Assembly (NCBI GenBank): GCA_031253835.1 | Contig: JAIRVP010000049.1 | Location: forward strand, 1 to 64,000 | Length of the DNA stretch: 64,000 nt | Source: Burkholderia sp. | Lineage (GTDB): Bacteria; Pseudomonadota; Gammaproteobacteria; Burkholderiales; Burkholderiaceae | Direction: 5' to 3' | Part shown: positions 26,821 through 35,704 of the stretch, one piece after another | Layout: each line of letters begins with the position of its first letter | How positions within the stretch are numbered: the stretch's first letter is position 1 | Position numbers and translations under genes: made by a program | The notes under the pieces: generated by a model | Seen by the model: the letters and a program-made list of their open reading frames with translations, nothing else | Told to the model about the DNA's origin: nothing | The model's database searches: none

Positions 26821-28662
26821 TCAGAAGTTCCGGGTAGCAAACACACCGACGAAATTGCGGTCCGAATACGGGTTCCCCACCGACTGATGGCCGCCGAAGA
26901 ACGCCGCGAAGTTGATGCCCGCCTGCCACGTCGGCGGATTCTGGTTGAACAGCACATAGACGTTGACCGACTTCGCGCCCTGCATGTAGTTCGCGGTGAA
27001 GGTCGGTGTGTAACCGTAGAGGCCCGTGCTGAACGTCACGCCGGGCGTCACCTGCCAACCGGGAATCAGCGAGCCGTCGTAGGTCCAGTTGAAATCGACC
27101 GTCGCCCCCACCGAACTCGACGTGCCCTGCCCTTGCGTGATCGGATAACCGAGCCCCGAGTTGTTGTTCAGGCACGGGAAATATCCGGTGGCCGGCACCT
27201 GCGTGACCGGCTGCCCGTCCACCGTGCGCGTCACGTCCGAACCGAGACCCGGGTAGTAGATCCAGGTGAGTTCCCACGTCAACGCGGCGGAATCCGCAGC
27301 GATCAGCTTCAGGAACGGATACTCGCTGCGAGTCAGTGCAAGGAGCCCGTTGACGTCCAGCTGGAACTTCTTCTTGTCGGCCCACTGCTGGCAGTTGACA
27401 CCTTGTGCACCGTTCGTGACCAGGTCGGTCGGGCCGCCCGCGCCGTAGCAGCTCGACAGCGCGACCGCATCGCGCGGCCGGTACGACAGCTCGGTACCAA
27501 TGGCCCACGGCCCGACCCCGAAGTTCGCGCTCGCGCCGAACAGTTGCCGGTTCTGGAGATACGACCATTGCGCGGTGCCGTTAGCCAGCGTCGACAGCAC
27601 CGGCGACTTGTCCGTGTAGTTCAGGTAGTAGAACGCGAAGTTCGCATCGAACGAGCGCGGCGAGTAATTGAACTTCACGCCGAACTGCGGCCGGTACTTC
27701 GCCGGCAGTTGCGTCGTGACCGGAATGCCGAGGTCATTGAACGGCGGTCCTGAGAAGGCGCCGTTCACGAGCCCGTTCTTGATCGCGTTCAGCGTATCCT
27801 GGTTGCCCGCCGCAGCCCCGCCGCCGATCGCATTGGCGATCGTGCCGACGCCCGGGCCGGCCACGTTGGGGTTGTTCGCATTGATCGTGAACGGCTCGGC
27901 GCCGCGGCCGATGACGTTCGCCAGTGACCAGTACGAACCCACCGGCGGAAGGCGGTTGCCGTTCCACTGGAACTGGTAATACGCTTCGGTACTGAAGCCG
28001 TGGGACAGATCGGCGGCGAGGCTCAGCATCGGCGCCGGCAGCAACGCCTGCTTGAGCTGCGAACCCGGGATCAGCAACTTCTGGACGTCGATCGAGTTGG
28101 TCGCGTTGATGCCGCTCTGCGCGTAGATGCTCTCGCCCCAGTTGATCACCTGGTTGCCGATCCGAACGTGCGCGTTGCGCCCGTCGATCGTGAAGTCCTT
28201 CTGTGCCCAGAGGTCCAGCAACTGCGCGTTGTACACCACCTGCGCGGAGGCCGTACTCGACAACGGCGTCCGGGCCGTGTTTCCGGCGAGGAAGTCGTAC
28301 ATCCCCGTCCCGCGCACCATAAATTTGAGCCCTTCGCTCGGCATCTTCAGCAACAGCTCGCTGGTCGCGCTCACGTAGGTGCTGAACGGCTGTCCCTTGC
28401 GGTAGTTCAGATCGCCTTCGTCGCCATAGCCCCACTGGTTCGTATTAGCGGCCGCACCGCAGCCGTATGCGTTCGGATCGCCGGTCAGCGAACAGCTCGG
28501 ACTTTTGGTCCGGATCCCGCCGCCCGCCGTGAGATTGCTCACCCACGAACCCTGGACCGCCCCGTCACCGAGCGTGAACTCGTACCCGTACGCAGTCGAT
28601 GTTGCCGCACCCAGCATTGCAATCGACACCGTAGTACTCTTAACGATATGGCTTGCTTTCAT
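26821..28662 (-). CDS. DUF1302 outer-membrane beta-barrel protein
   Basis: This 613-residue protein has a signal peptide (MKASHIVKSTTVSIAMLGAA, cleaved near TAYG) and a C-terminal Phe (GVFATRNF), as expected of an outer-membrane barrel. The N-terminal part has the DUF1302 features ASNLTAG-like strands, FMVRGTGMYDF and RIGNQVINWGESIYAQ. The start at 28662 is preferred to 28674 because it gives a standard signal peptide. DUF1302 and DUF1329 proteins are commonly encoded as a pair, here 82 bases apart, beside an MMPL transporter. A role in taking up or releasing a hydrophobic compound is likely but not proven. Confidence 0.9.
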   Translation of the reverse strand: MKASHIVKSTTVSIAMLGAATSTAYGYEFTLGDGAVQGSWVSNLTAGGGIRTKSPSCSLTGDPNAYGCGAAANTNQWGYGDEGDLNYRKGQPFSTYVSATSELLLKMPSEGLKFMVRGTGMYDFLAGNTARTPLSSTASAQVVYNAQLLDLWAQKDFTIDGRNAHVRIGNQVINWGESIYAQSGINATNSIDVQKLLIPGSQLKQALLPAPMLSLAADLSHGFSTEAYYQFQWNGNRLPPVGSYWSLANVIGRGAEPFTINANNPNVAGPGVGTIANAIGGGAAAGNQDTLNAIKNGLVNGAFSGPPFNDLGIPVTTQLPAKYRPQFGVKFNYSPRSFDANFAFYYLNYTDKSPVLSTLANGTAQWSYLQNRQLFGASANFGVGPWAIGTELSYRPRDAVALSSCYGAGGPTDLVTNGAQGVNCQQWADKKKFQLDVNGLLALTRSEYPFLKLIAADSAALTWELTWIYYPGLGSDVTRTVDGQPVTQVPATGYFPCLNNNSGLGYPITQGQGTSSSVGATVDFNWTYDGSLIPGWQVTPGVTFSTGLYGYTPTFTANYMQGAKSVNVYVLFNQNPPTWQAGINFAAFFGGHQSVGNPYSDRNFVGVFATRNF

Positions 28663-28743
28663 CGCCCCACCCATCTCCAGACCGGATGCCGACGGCGCGA
28701 GTGCGCACGTCGGGCCTATTTTCTTTTTTTTTGACTACCGCAA

Positions 28744-30108
28744 TCAGCGTTCGCTGACCGATCTCAGCGATTCCGCCGAGTAAAAATCTGACTTGAATCG
28801 CGGATCGTTGATCTCCTGATACCAGCGGATATCCTTGCCCTGGCCAATCGTCGACGAATCGAATACATAACGCCCGCTCAGCAAGTCGTACTGCGCCATC
28901 GGTTCGTTGTCGCAGGCACCGCCCAGCTCCCAAACCGGAATCGGGTAGCTCTCACGCACCTTCCACAGCTTGCCCTGCGCGTCGTAGTCCTCGCCGACGA
29001 GCGCGAGCCAGCTGTCCTCGTCCAGGTAGAACACCTTCTTCGAAGCGACGTGGCGTGCACTCGGCTTGACCGTCGCCTCGACGACCCAGACGCGATGCAT
29101 TTCGTAGCGTCGGTTCGCCGAAGCGATACCGTCCGGTGTCGCGACGTCGTGCAGTTTGCCCTTGAACTTGTAGATGCCGAATGCGTTGTACGGAACGAGC
29201 ATGTCGCGCTTGCCGACGAGCTTCCAGTTGAACCGGTCGATCGAGCCGTTGAACATGTTGGCTTCGTCGATCAGGTACTGGTTCTCGAAGCCGATCAGCG
29301 GCGCGTCGTGCGTATAGGCCGGCATGCGTCTCACGCGGCGCTGGCCCGGAAAGTAGTAATAGGTTTCCGAGTCCTTGTTGAAATACTGGCGCTGCACGAA
29401 TGCCTGCCCGGCCAGAGCGGCTGGCGACGTGGCCGAGAAATAGGCGGCCAGGCTGAGTTGGTCGACATCCTTCGGTCCGCTCTTGCCCGTTTTTCCAGAT
29501 GGGAAATAGAAGACCTGCGGGCCGATCCCGTCGATCCAGTCGCCACCGCCCGGACGCGGCGAGATGGTCGTGACGACCTGCGGCCATTCGATACCGACAC
29601 CCCGATACCGGTTCTCGTAGTTCAGGATCGCTTCGGCACCGTTCTTGGGCTGGGGAAACAGAACGCCGGGCAAGACGCCCGCTTCGACCGTTTCTCCATC
29701 CGATGCGAGTTTCGCTGCCGTGAGGTTGGTCTTCGCGTTCTGCTCGGCAAACTCCGGCAACTGGCACTCGCGGTGCGACGGATAGACATCCATCCAGTAG
29801 CCTTTGCGCTGCTTGATCAACGCGATCTGGCCGGGCGACAGATTGCCAGCGTACTTGTCGACGTTCGCGGCATCGATCGAATAAAGCGGCTTCTCGTTCC
29901 TGTGTTTCCAGAAATCGCCTCGCGTCTTGCCGTATTCCCAGCCCGACTGCGGCTCCTGCCTGCCGGAAAAGGCCGGAATGGTGCCGTCCTTGCTTGCGCC
30001 GCGTTCGGCTCCCACGGAAGTGAGGTCGTCGGCCGCAGCAACGCCGGCCATCATCAACAACGCCGCCGCGATTGCGGACGCGGTTCCGATCGTGTACTTC
30101 TTCATCAT
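28744..30108 (-). CDS. DUF1329 LolB-like periplasmic protein
   Basis: This 454-residue protein has a signal peptide (MMKKYTIGTASAIAAALLMM, ending in AAA) and the DUF1329 pattern: GTIPAFSGRQEPQSGWEYG near the N-terminus, FPQPKNGAEAILNYENRYRG, and a C-terminal FYLDEDSWLALVGEDYDAQG followed by LWKVRESYPIPV. The fold is related to LolB, which carries lipids in a half-barrel. The ATG has an AAGGAG box. It is the first gene of the seven-gene - strand run that continues through DUF1302, MMPL, YCF48, oxidase and TetR genes. Confidence 0.9.
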   Translation of the reverse strand: MMKKYTIGTASAIAAALLMMAGVAAADDLTSVGAERGASKDGTIPAFSGRQEPQSGWEYGKTRGDFWKHRNEKPLYSIDAANVDKYAGNLSPGQIALIKQRKGYWMDVYPSHRECQLPEFAEQNAKTNLTAAKLASDGETVEAGVLPGVLFPQPKNGAEAILNYENRYRGVGIEWPQVVTTISPRPGGGDWIDGIGPQVFYFPSGKTGKSGPKDVDQLSLAAYFSATSPAALAGQAFVQRQYFNKDSETYYYFPGQRRVRRMPAYTHDAPLIGFENQYLIDEANMFNGSIDRFNWKLVGKRDMLVPYNAFGIYKFKGKLHDVATPDGIASANRRYEMHRVWVVEATVKPSARHVASKKVFYLDEDSWLALVGEDYDAQGKLWKVRESYPIPVWELGGACDNEPMAQYDLLSGRYVFDSSTIGQGKDIRWYQEINDPRFKSDFYSAESLRSVSER

Positions 30109-30279
30109 GTTCTCCTTCCGAGACTCAGCTTTCATTCACCATTTATGCGGTTGACGGGCGACAGGCGTTCGTTCCGTTTCGGGCGGCTAACGCGCCGCTT
30201 CCTGACGAGCTGTCGCGAGACTTCCGCAACCGCGAAACGCACGACATTCATTGAGTCGGCGCGTTTCACTTCATCAGTA

Positions 30280-30310
30280 ATACGAAATATTTTCGGTATT
30301 TTTCTACCGG
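30280..30310. promoter_or_regulatory. AT-rich palindromic region upstream of the DUF1329 operon
   Basis: The 270 bases between DUF1329 and RidA genes include an AT-rich patch. It holds an imperfect dyad (ATAC ... GTAT, 30280-30299) overlapped by the perfect repeat CGGTA-TTTTTC-TACCG (30294-30309). This is the most likely promoter/operator area for the seven-gene operon starting at 30108. No clear -35/-10 pair could be fixed. Confidence 0.35.
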
Positions 30311-30378
30311 AGGTTACGGCGACTTCGAATCCTTCCTTTCGCGGCTGCGCCGGCCCAACTGCCGAGCGACCTGCCGGC

Positions 30379-30792
30379 TCAGGCAGCTCCGGATCCGGCA
30401 ACTGCCACCGCTCGCACTTCGACACACAGTTCCGGCAACGCAAGCTGCGTCACCCCAACCGCCGTCCACGACGGATAGCGATCCGGAAAGTATTCGTCCT
30501 TCACGACCGTGAAAGCTTCAACCTCAGCTCGCAGATCGGTATGAAAAGTCGTCAGTTCCACCACGTCGGCAAGACTCGCTCCGGCCTCGACCAGAATCGC
30601 CTTCAGCGATTCGAACGCGATTCGCGCTTGCGCCTGCACGCCGTCGCCCGGCCGCATGTCCGCGCCGATTCCGACCTGGCCGGACACCCTGATCATGTCG
30701 CCCACCCGCGTTGCGGGCGCGAAATGGTAGGTGTCGTACCACGCCTTGAACCCGAGTGGAATGATCGGTTGACGCTTGCTGGTAGTTGCCAT
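30379..30792 (-). CDS. RidA family (YjgF/YER057c/UK114) protein
   Basis: This 137-residue protein shows the family features GDMIRVSGQVGIG near the start, a central amphipathic helix (QARIAFESLKAILVEAGASL) and a C-terminal CVEVRAVAV with Glu and Arg at expected places. Archetypal RidA removes reactive enamines/imines released by amine-oxidising or PLP enzymes, using a conserved Arg in the motif R-x-[CA]-x-E. Here that spot reads ELCVEVRA and the catalytic Arg cannot be confirmed. It lies 18 bases after the PhyH gene and near three amine/FAD oxidases, so hydrolysis of an imine product is plausible. Confidence 0.88.
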   Translation of the reverse strand: MATTSKRQPIIPLGFKAWYDTYHFAPATRVGDMIRVSGQVGIGADMRPGDGVQAQARIAFESLKAILVEAGASLADVVELTTFHTDLRAEVEAFTVVKDEYFPDRYPSWTAVGVTQLALPELCVEVRAVAVAGSGAA

Positions 30793-30810
30793 GGCTGGAT
30801 TCCTCCGGAT

Positions 30811-31644
30811 TCAGACGAGTTGACGGAAACACGGCGCGCGAAATGGATCGCCTGCCTTCAGGGACGCGATCTCGTCCACGAACAGCACGCCAGCCGGCGT
30901 GAAACCGGATGCGCTGTTTTCCGGCAGCGGGCTGAACGTGGCGTCGTCGCCGAAGAAGCGCAGCACGAGTGTGTGGCGATCCGGAAAGGCCGGATCCACC
31001 ACACCGCCGCCGTGCAGCACGCCGGGGTGCAGCAACAGGACGTCGCCCGGTTTCGTGGCCCACGACAGGATGTCGTACTTGCCAGGATCGGCGCGGCGCT
31101 CGGCTTCGATGTCCGGCATCCGCGGCCAGATACCTCCACCATGCAGCGGCTCGGTCGGATCCTCGATGTTCTGGAACGTGGTGCCGTCGTGGCGCACGCC
31201 GCGATGCGATCCCCGTACTATCTCGAGCGCGTTTCGCTTCGGAACGGCCTCGAAGCTAATCCACGCATTGCCGAAGTGCATCCCTGCCCACGGTAGGTAC
31301 GAGGTGTCCTGATGCCACAGCGAGCGCGCGCCCTTTCCGCCTTGCTTCAGGAAGAGCTCCTCGGCGAAAAACCACGCGTGCTTCGATCCCCACATGTCGG
31401 CAAACAGGCGACCGAGCGGCAGCGTGCCGACCAGTTCGTCGAGCCGCTCCTTCGCATAGGGATTCGCGTTGTCGACGTGTGACCGGAGGTCGGTACCGTC
31501 GAGGAGACTCGACGCCATCGGCCCCGGATTTTCGATACCCCAGTCGAACGCGAGCCGGCATCGGGCCAGTTGTTCCTCGTTCAACAGACCTTCGATCAGA
31601 ACCGCGCCGTCCTCTGCAAAAGCCTTGCGCTTGACATTGTCCAT
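30811..31644 (-). CDS. Phytanoyl-CoA dioxygenase (PhyH) family protein
   Basis: This 277-residue protein belongs to the Fe(II)/2-oxoglutarate oxygenase family. The facial triad can be placed as H111 and D113 in WHQDTSY with the distal His at H206 or H211 in LHPGVLHGGG. A 2-oxoglutarate-binding Arg may be in TLVLRFFGDD. Such enzymes hydroxylate aliphatic substrates such as phytanoyl-CoA and, in bacteria, many small molecules. It forms a two-gene unit with the RidA gene. A half-copy of the island's palindromic element lies 91 bases upstream. The substrate is not predictable. Confidence 0.88.
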   Translation of the reverse strand: MDNVKRKAFAEDGAVLIEGLLNEEQLARCRLAFDWGIENPGPMASSLLDGTDLRSHVDNANPYAKERLDELVGTLPLGRLFADMWGSKHAWFFAEELFLKQGGKGARSLWHQDTSYLPWAGMHFGNAWISFEAVPKRNALEIVRGSHRGVRHDGTTFQNIEDPTEPLHGGGIWPRMPDIEAERRADPGKYDILSWATKPGDVLLLHPGVLHGGGVVDPAFPDRHTLVLRFFGDDATFSPLPENSASGFTPAGVLFVDEIASLKAGDPFRAPCFRQLV

Positions 31645-31734
31645 CGGTCACCTCCTGTTGGTGCGCACCCGCCCTGCTTGCGGGTGTCCTGTACGACCTA
31701 AAAAGTAGAACGGAACAACAATATTAGGTAATAG

Positions 31735-31750
31735 TGACTAATTTAGAAGA
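31735..31750. promoter_or_regulatory. Partial copy of the TGAC operator, copy E
   Basis: TGACTAATTTAGAAGA matches the left 12 bases of the palindrome at 40543 (TGACTAATATAG) with one difference but lacks the right GTCA half. It lies 91 bases upstream of the PhyH gene. Further out, GGG-TATT-CCC with an A-rich block on its left repeats, in weaker form, the hairpins of sites A and B. Confidence 0.3.
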
Positions 31751-31877
31751 AAATAAAAAGAGAGGGTATTCCCGGTCCGGATTCAATTCGTGGAGAAATG
31801 GAGCGCCTGGAATGACGGCACCTCTCCCTGCCGGCCACGCAAAGTCGATCGCGGCCGCAGTGAGCTCCGGCAGCCAT

Positions 31878-32633
31878 TCAATCCTGCGCGGCCCGACGAC
31901 ACGACGGCCGTCCCTGGCGTGTGTCGTCGCACGACGCCACGCACTTACGCGAGGCGTTGCCCCCGTTCCGTGTCGATCGAAAACGGCTGGCGTCGTGCGT
32001 CTGACCTGCGCGCTCCAGCGCGCAATAGGCGTAATAGAGCACGGCCGTCATGTACGACCACGTCACCAGCGCGAGCACATAGAAATTGAGCAAGACGCTG
32101 TGCTCGCCTCCCGGTATCGGATAGAAATCGTAGATGCACGCGATCGCCTGCGACGCCACCATCGCGACGGTCGTAGTCAACGCATGAAGCCGCTCGCCTG
32201 CCGCCAGCAACTTCCGCACGAATTCGGTGAGATAGATCGTCAGGCATGCCCATGCCGCGACATAGAAATACGGCTGCACTTTCGCGATCAGGCCGGACAC
32301 CAGCACGACTGTGCCAACGATGGAAATCCCGAACAGCACGGCATCCTGACGGCCCGATGGCCTGTAGCCGCGCGTCACGGCCATGAGGCCCGCGACGGCG
32401 ACGAGCGGCATCCCGAAGCCGCGGGAAAACGCATCCAGGACGTGCGAGATGAAGCCCGAGATCTCGAAGTGAGTCGCGAAATAGATCAGCGCATTGGTCG
32501 AGGAGACCGTCACGATGAGCCACTCGAACCCGAGCAGGAAATTGCGCTTCTTGAGAAACTTCCAGCCGTAAATGGCCGATGTGGTTGCCAGCAACGCACT
32601 GGCAAAACAAAGTACGAGCGATCTGCTGTCCAT
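31878..32633 (-). CDS. Polytopic membrane protein of amine-oxidase module 1
   Basis: This 251-residue protein has about seven membrane helices, starting with SLVLCFASALLATTSAIYGW, and a basic C-terminal tail. It aligns along its length with the protein at 39641-40339: YGWKFLKKRNFLLGFEWLIV against YGLKFVRKRNPLLGFAWWVV, and ALVTWSYMTAVLYYAYCALE against ALLTWSYFAVAIYYAYCALE. ATG 32633 is chosen because it matches the start of that paralogue; 32648 is an alternative. I do not recognise the family. It follows a diheme cytochrome c gene by 34 bases, so it could serve as a membrane partner or quinone-linked electron acceptor. That is speculation from context. Confidence 0.8.
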   Translation of the reverse strand: MDSRSLVLCFASALLATTSAIYGWKFLKKRNFLLGFEWLIVTVSSTNALIYFATHFEISGFISHVLDAFSRGFGMPLVAVAGLMAVTRGYRPSGRQDAVLFGISIVGTVVLVSGLIAKVQPYFYVAAWACLTIYLTEFVRKLLAAGERLHALTTTVAMVASQAIACIYDFYPIPGGEHSVLLNFYVLALVTWSYMTAVLYYAYCALERAGQTHDASRFRSTRNGGNASRKCVASCDDTRQGRPSCRRAAQD

Positions 32634-32667
32634 GATCAAATACTCCATTCCGATTGCATACGGTTCA

Positions 32668-33324
32668 TCATTCCTTCTCCGGATTCAAACTCGCCAGGTA
32701 CTGGGCGACGGCCTCGCGGTCTTTCGGCGACAGTGCAGCGGCGACGCGCTGCATCGTACCGGTCGCTTCCGTTCGCGTGCCGGTGGCAAACGCCTCCAAT
32801 TGCTTCAGGAGATAGTCGTGCCCCTGGCCGGCCAGCCGCGGGAACTGCGCCTGGCCCGTCAGGCGGACGCCGTGACACGCGGCACAGGTCCCCTTCTCGA
32901 CCAGTTGCCTGCCTTGCGCCGCCAGTTGCGGGTCGGCTTCAAAGTAGCGATTGCTTCGGGCTGGTTGCCGTGCGTAGTAGTCGGACAGCGACTTGATGTC
33001 GGTCTCGCTCAGGCTCATCGCCAGCGGCGCCATGTTCGGATTGGCGCGCTTGCCGCTCGCGAAGTCGTGAAGCTGGACCGCCAGGTAGGAAGCCGGTTGT
33101 CCCGCAAGACTCGGATAGTCCTGCGCGACCGACGTACCCTTGACACCGTGACAGCCAAGGCACGCGTCAGACAGGTGCGACCACGGGCCGCCGTCGGCGC
33201 GGTACGCATCCTCCGACGTCGACACGAACTGTTGCAGACGGTACATATCCAGCACCGTCGGCCCGAATCCGACGAGCAATACGGCGACGAGCCCGGCAAC
33301 GGCGAGCAAAATGCATTTCTTCAT
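32668..33324 (-). CDS. Membrane-anchored diheme cytochrome c (c4-like)
   Basis: This 218-residue protein has an N-terminal hydrophobic anchor (CILLAVAGLVAVLLVGF) and two class I cytochrome c domains with CLGCH (first) and CAACH (second). Met ligands are likely in PNMAPLAM and TGTMQRV. The arrangement is that of cytochrome c4. The ATG has AGGAG upstream and follows the amine oxidase stop by 10 bases. In the nicotine oxidoreductase system (NicA2/CycN), a neighbouring cytochrome c is known to accept electrons from a flavin amine oxidase instead of O2. A similar role here is inferred. Confidence 0.9.
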   Translation of the reverse strand: MKKCILLAVAGLVAVLLVGFGPTVLDMYRLQQFVSTSEDAYRADGGPWSHLSDACLGCHGVKGTSVAQDYPSLAGQPASYLAVQLHDFASGKRANPNMAPLAMSLSETDIKSLSDYYARQPARSNRYFEADPQLAAQGRQLVEKGTCAACHGVRLTGQAQFPRLAGQGHDYLLKQLEAFATGTRTEATGTMQRVAAALSPKDREAVAQYLASLNPEKE

Positions 33325-33334
33325 GGTTGCTCTC

Positions 33335-34822
33335 CTATGCGCGGCGCAGGCCGTTCAGCGCCTGCAATGCGCCCTGGTGGCCCGACCGCACTGCGCCATC
33401 CATGTAGCCTGCCCAGATGTTCGCGGTTTCGGTCCCCGACCAGATCAGGTTGCCGCACGGCAAATGCAGTCCGTCACCATGTGCGCTCCAGAAACCTGGC
33501 GGAATCGCGGACACGCACGTGATCGTCCACGGATCGACGCGACTCCAGTCGTGGTCGTGATACGACACGGGCGACAACGCGTCGTCACCCCACGCCTGCG
33601 CATAAATTTCCGCGAGCATGCGTTGTGCGGCCTTCCGGTCCGACGGCACCAGCGCGTTCCGGACGAACGCATTGATGATTCCGATCTCCCCGCCGGGCGG
33701 GGAGTTGTCGTACGCCCAGATGATCGGCCCGCCTGCCTGGAAGATATGGCCGTTCAGCCCTTTCTCCCGCCAGAACGGACGGCGATAGACCATCGCCGTC
33801 TTGCGCGCCGGCGAGTGGGCAGGCCACGCACGCTGCAGCGACGCCCGCTTCTCGGGCAACGGCGGCTCGAACTGCACCTGGTTGCACAGGGCCGGGTGGA
33901 TGGCCATGATCACCTTGCGCGCACGTACATCTCCGCGATCGGTATGCAGCGTGACGATGTCGCGATCCCAGCCGGAGATCCGGCGCACCGGGGTCGACAG
34001 TCGTACCTTGTCGCTCAATTGCCCGGCCATCTTCATGCAAAGGATCTGCGAGCCGCCGATGAAGCGCGTTTCCTGCGCGCTGTGCTTGATGGAATCGAGC
34101 TGCGTGTAGTCGCACGACGCCGAATTGATCATCGACAGGAAGTGCAACAGCCCCATCTTGACCGGCGGAACACCGCCGCTCAGCGAGACCGAGCCGTCCC
34201 AGCCCAGCCGGTCTTCCGGCTTGATATTCTGCGTCACCATCCAGTCGGCCACCGACATCTTGTCGAGCTCGCCAGCCTGGGGCGACGTCCACGGCGCGCC
34301 CGAAGGTACGTCGCGCGACAGCGTGCCGAGCTTAGACGATATGGCTTCGTCGGTGCCGAACGTGCCTTTCAGGTCGACCGCCACGCGGCCTTCACCACCC
34401 AGGATGACCGTCTTGCCTTCGTAGTAGCTCGGGAACGTGCCGACCTCCAGTTCGCGGGCGAGATCGGCGACGGCGGTCTGGCCCGGCCCGATCCATTGAC
34501 CGCCGACCTCGGTGACGTATCCGCCTTCCACGTTGTAGTTGAGGGTCCGGCCGCCGACACGGTCTCGCGCTTCCAGCACCGCGAACGATTCGCAACCCGC
34601 CTGCCGCAAATCGCGGGCGGCGGTCAGTCCAGCCAGCCCTGCGCCGATGATGATCACGTCGAGCACGTCGTCCGGCATACCGGACGTACCGCCTTCGCCG
34701 GCGCTCGCCTGCCGTGCGCCGATCGCAAGCGTGCCCACGGCGGCGACTGACGCGCCCGCATACTTGAGCCACTGTCTCCGGTGCAGATCGGCGGCTCCAT
34801 TGGGGAAAGACTTCTTTGGCAT
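33335..34822 (-). CDS. Tat-exported flavin amine oxidase, module 1
   Basis: This 495-residue flavoprotein has a twin-arginine signal (LHRRQWLKYAGASVAAVGTLA) when started at 34822; the open frame to 34969 would bury it. The FAD motif is VIIIGAGLAGLTAARDL, followed by LEARDRVGGRTLNYNVEGGY. The C-terminal flavin segment is WSGTETANIWAGYMDGAVRS, as in monoamine oxidases and nicotine oxidoreductase. It should act in the periplasm on an amine. The cytochrome gene follows 10 bases downstream and the polytopic protein gene after that. A close paralogue is at 37417-38895. Confidence 0.92.
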   Translation of the reverse strand: MPKKSFPNGAADLHRRQWLKYAGASVAAVGTLAIGARQASAGEGGTSGMPDDVLDVIIIGAGLAGLTAARDLRQAGCESFAVLEARDRVGGRTLNYNVEGGYVTEVGGQWIGPGQTAVADLARELEVGTFPSYYEGKTVILGGEGRVAVDLKGTFGTDEAISSKLGTLSRDVPSGAPWTSPQAGELDKMSVADWMVTQNIKPEDRLGWDGSVSLSGGVPPVKMGLLHFLSMINSASCDYTQLDSIKHSAQETRFIGGSQILCMKMAGQLSDKVRLSTPVRRISGWDRDIVTLHTDRGDVRARKVIMAIHPALCNQVQFEPPLPEKRASLQRAWPAHSPARKTAMVYRRPFWREKGLNGHIFQAGGPIIWAYDNSPPGGEIGIINAFVRNALVPSDRKAAQRMLAEIYAQAWGDDALSPVSYHDHDWSRVDPWTITCVSAIPPGFWSAHGDGLHLPCGNLIWSGTETANIWAGYMDGAVRSGHQGALQALNGLRRA

Positions 34823-34995
34823 TTTGTGTTGGCTACTGCAATAAAATTCGCTCGGGAGCCGTCCATCAGGATAACGAACTATATACGGCCCGTTCGGCAC
34901 GTCGTTCCGAATCGATCGGAGTGCGGCCGCTGCCCCTGCTCCGCTCGTGGCGCAAGGAAAATCGGCCAACCACGCAATCCATTTGTAGGAATATG

Positions 34996-35011
34996 TGACA
35001 AACGTAGGTCA
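34996..35011. promoter_or_regulatory. Candidate TetR-type operator, copy A
   Basis: TGAC-AAACGTAG-GTCA is an inverted repeat (TGACnnACGTnnGTCA) 174 bases upstream of amine oxidase 1 and 79 bases upstream of the thioesterase remnant, so it could serve both directions. It matches copy B at 40543 in 12 of 16 bases, and the similarity continues to the right (CATGATACAT against CATAATACAT). Confidence 0.5.
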
Positions 35012-35027
35012 TGATACATACAAACAA

Positions 35028-35055
35028 AATAAAGAAAAGACAGGGGATAACCCTG
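35028..35055 (-). terminator. Terminator-like hairpin upstream of module 1
   Basis: On the - strand this reads CAGGG-TTATC-CCCTG followed by TCTTTTCTTTAT, the form of an intrinsic terminator. It lies just upstream of candidate operator A. It would stop leftward transcription before the amine-oxidase operon. An equivalent hairpin lies beside operator B. Confidence 0.45.
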
Positions 35056-35089
35056 CCTTTGGCTAACCAGAAGACGCTCGTAGAAGACG

Positions 35090-35579
35090 ATGTTCGAAGC
35101 AAATCATTCATCGCACGAATACACACCGATTCACAAAATAAACTTCAGTGCGGCACACGCACTCGCTATGCTCGGGGTCACGAATTCACGCGAGAATTTC
35201 GACCTGCGTCTCGCATCCGGGGCATTGCAGAACAGCGGGCCGGAACACGCCGCGGTCATCGAGGGATGGATTTATCTGGGTGACGAAGCATCACCGGCAC
35301 TCGCGTCGCCGCTCCTCTTCGCCGATGCGTTCCCACCGCCGATCTACAACGTGATCGATCGCGGCGAGTGGGGATCGGTGCCGACGATCGACTATGCGGT
35401 ACACCTCAAGGCCCCCCCGCCCTGGGCTCATCCACGCACGCTTCCTGACGAAGGAGGTTCGCGATGGCCTGCTGGTCATCGACGGTGAATTGCGGGATTC
35501 GAACGGGAAGTTTGTGGCGGAATCGCGTCAGCTCGCGAAATTCCGCGGCACACTCGGCAACCCGTCTCGGGCAATCTGA
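35090..35579 (+). pseudogene. Acyl-CoA thioesterase-like remnant, frameshifted
   Basis: The first frame (35090-35488) carries GWIYLGD, LLFADAFPPPIYNVIDRGEW and TIDYAVHLKAP, as in the second hotdog domain of TesB-like thioesterases. After a run of seven C (35412-35418), the fitting continuation lies in the next frame: PGLIHARFLTKEVRDGLLVI and AESRQLAKFRG, to 35579. Removing one C restores a 163-residue frame. Even so the N-terminal hotdog domain is missing, so the gene is a fragment. The homopolymer could also be a sequencing error or a slippage site. Confidence 0.7.
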
Positions 35580-35644
35580 AGGATCACCGTGCGTATCGCC
35601 ATCGCAAAACGGGGCGCCCGTCATGCGGGATCATGCACGGCGGC

Positions 35645-35674
35645 AAAAGAAAAAAGACAGGGGCATGCCCTGTC
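35645..35674 (-). terminator. Intrinsic terminator of the TetR gene
   Basis: The hairpin GACAGGGGCATGCCCTGTC (35656-35674) is followed on the - strand by TTTTTTCTTTT. It lies 31 bases beyond the stop codon of the TetR gene at 35705-36376, as expected of its intrinsic terminator. Confidence 0.75.
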
Positions 35675-35704
35675 TTCCTGTGTCACCTGGCCACGCTGCG
35701 GCCG

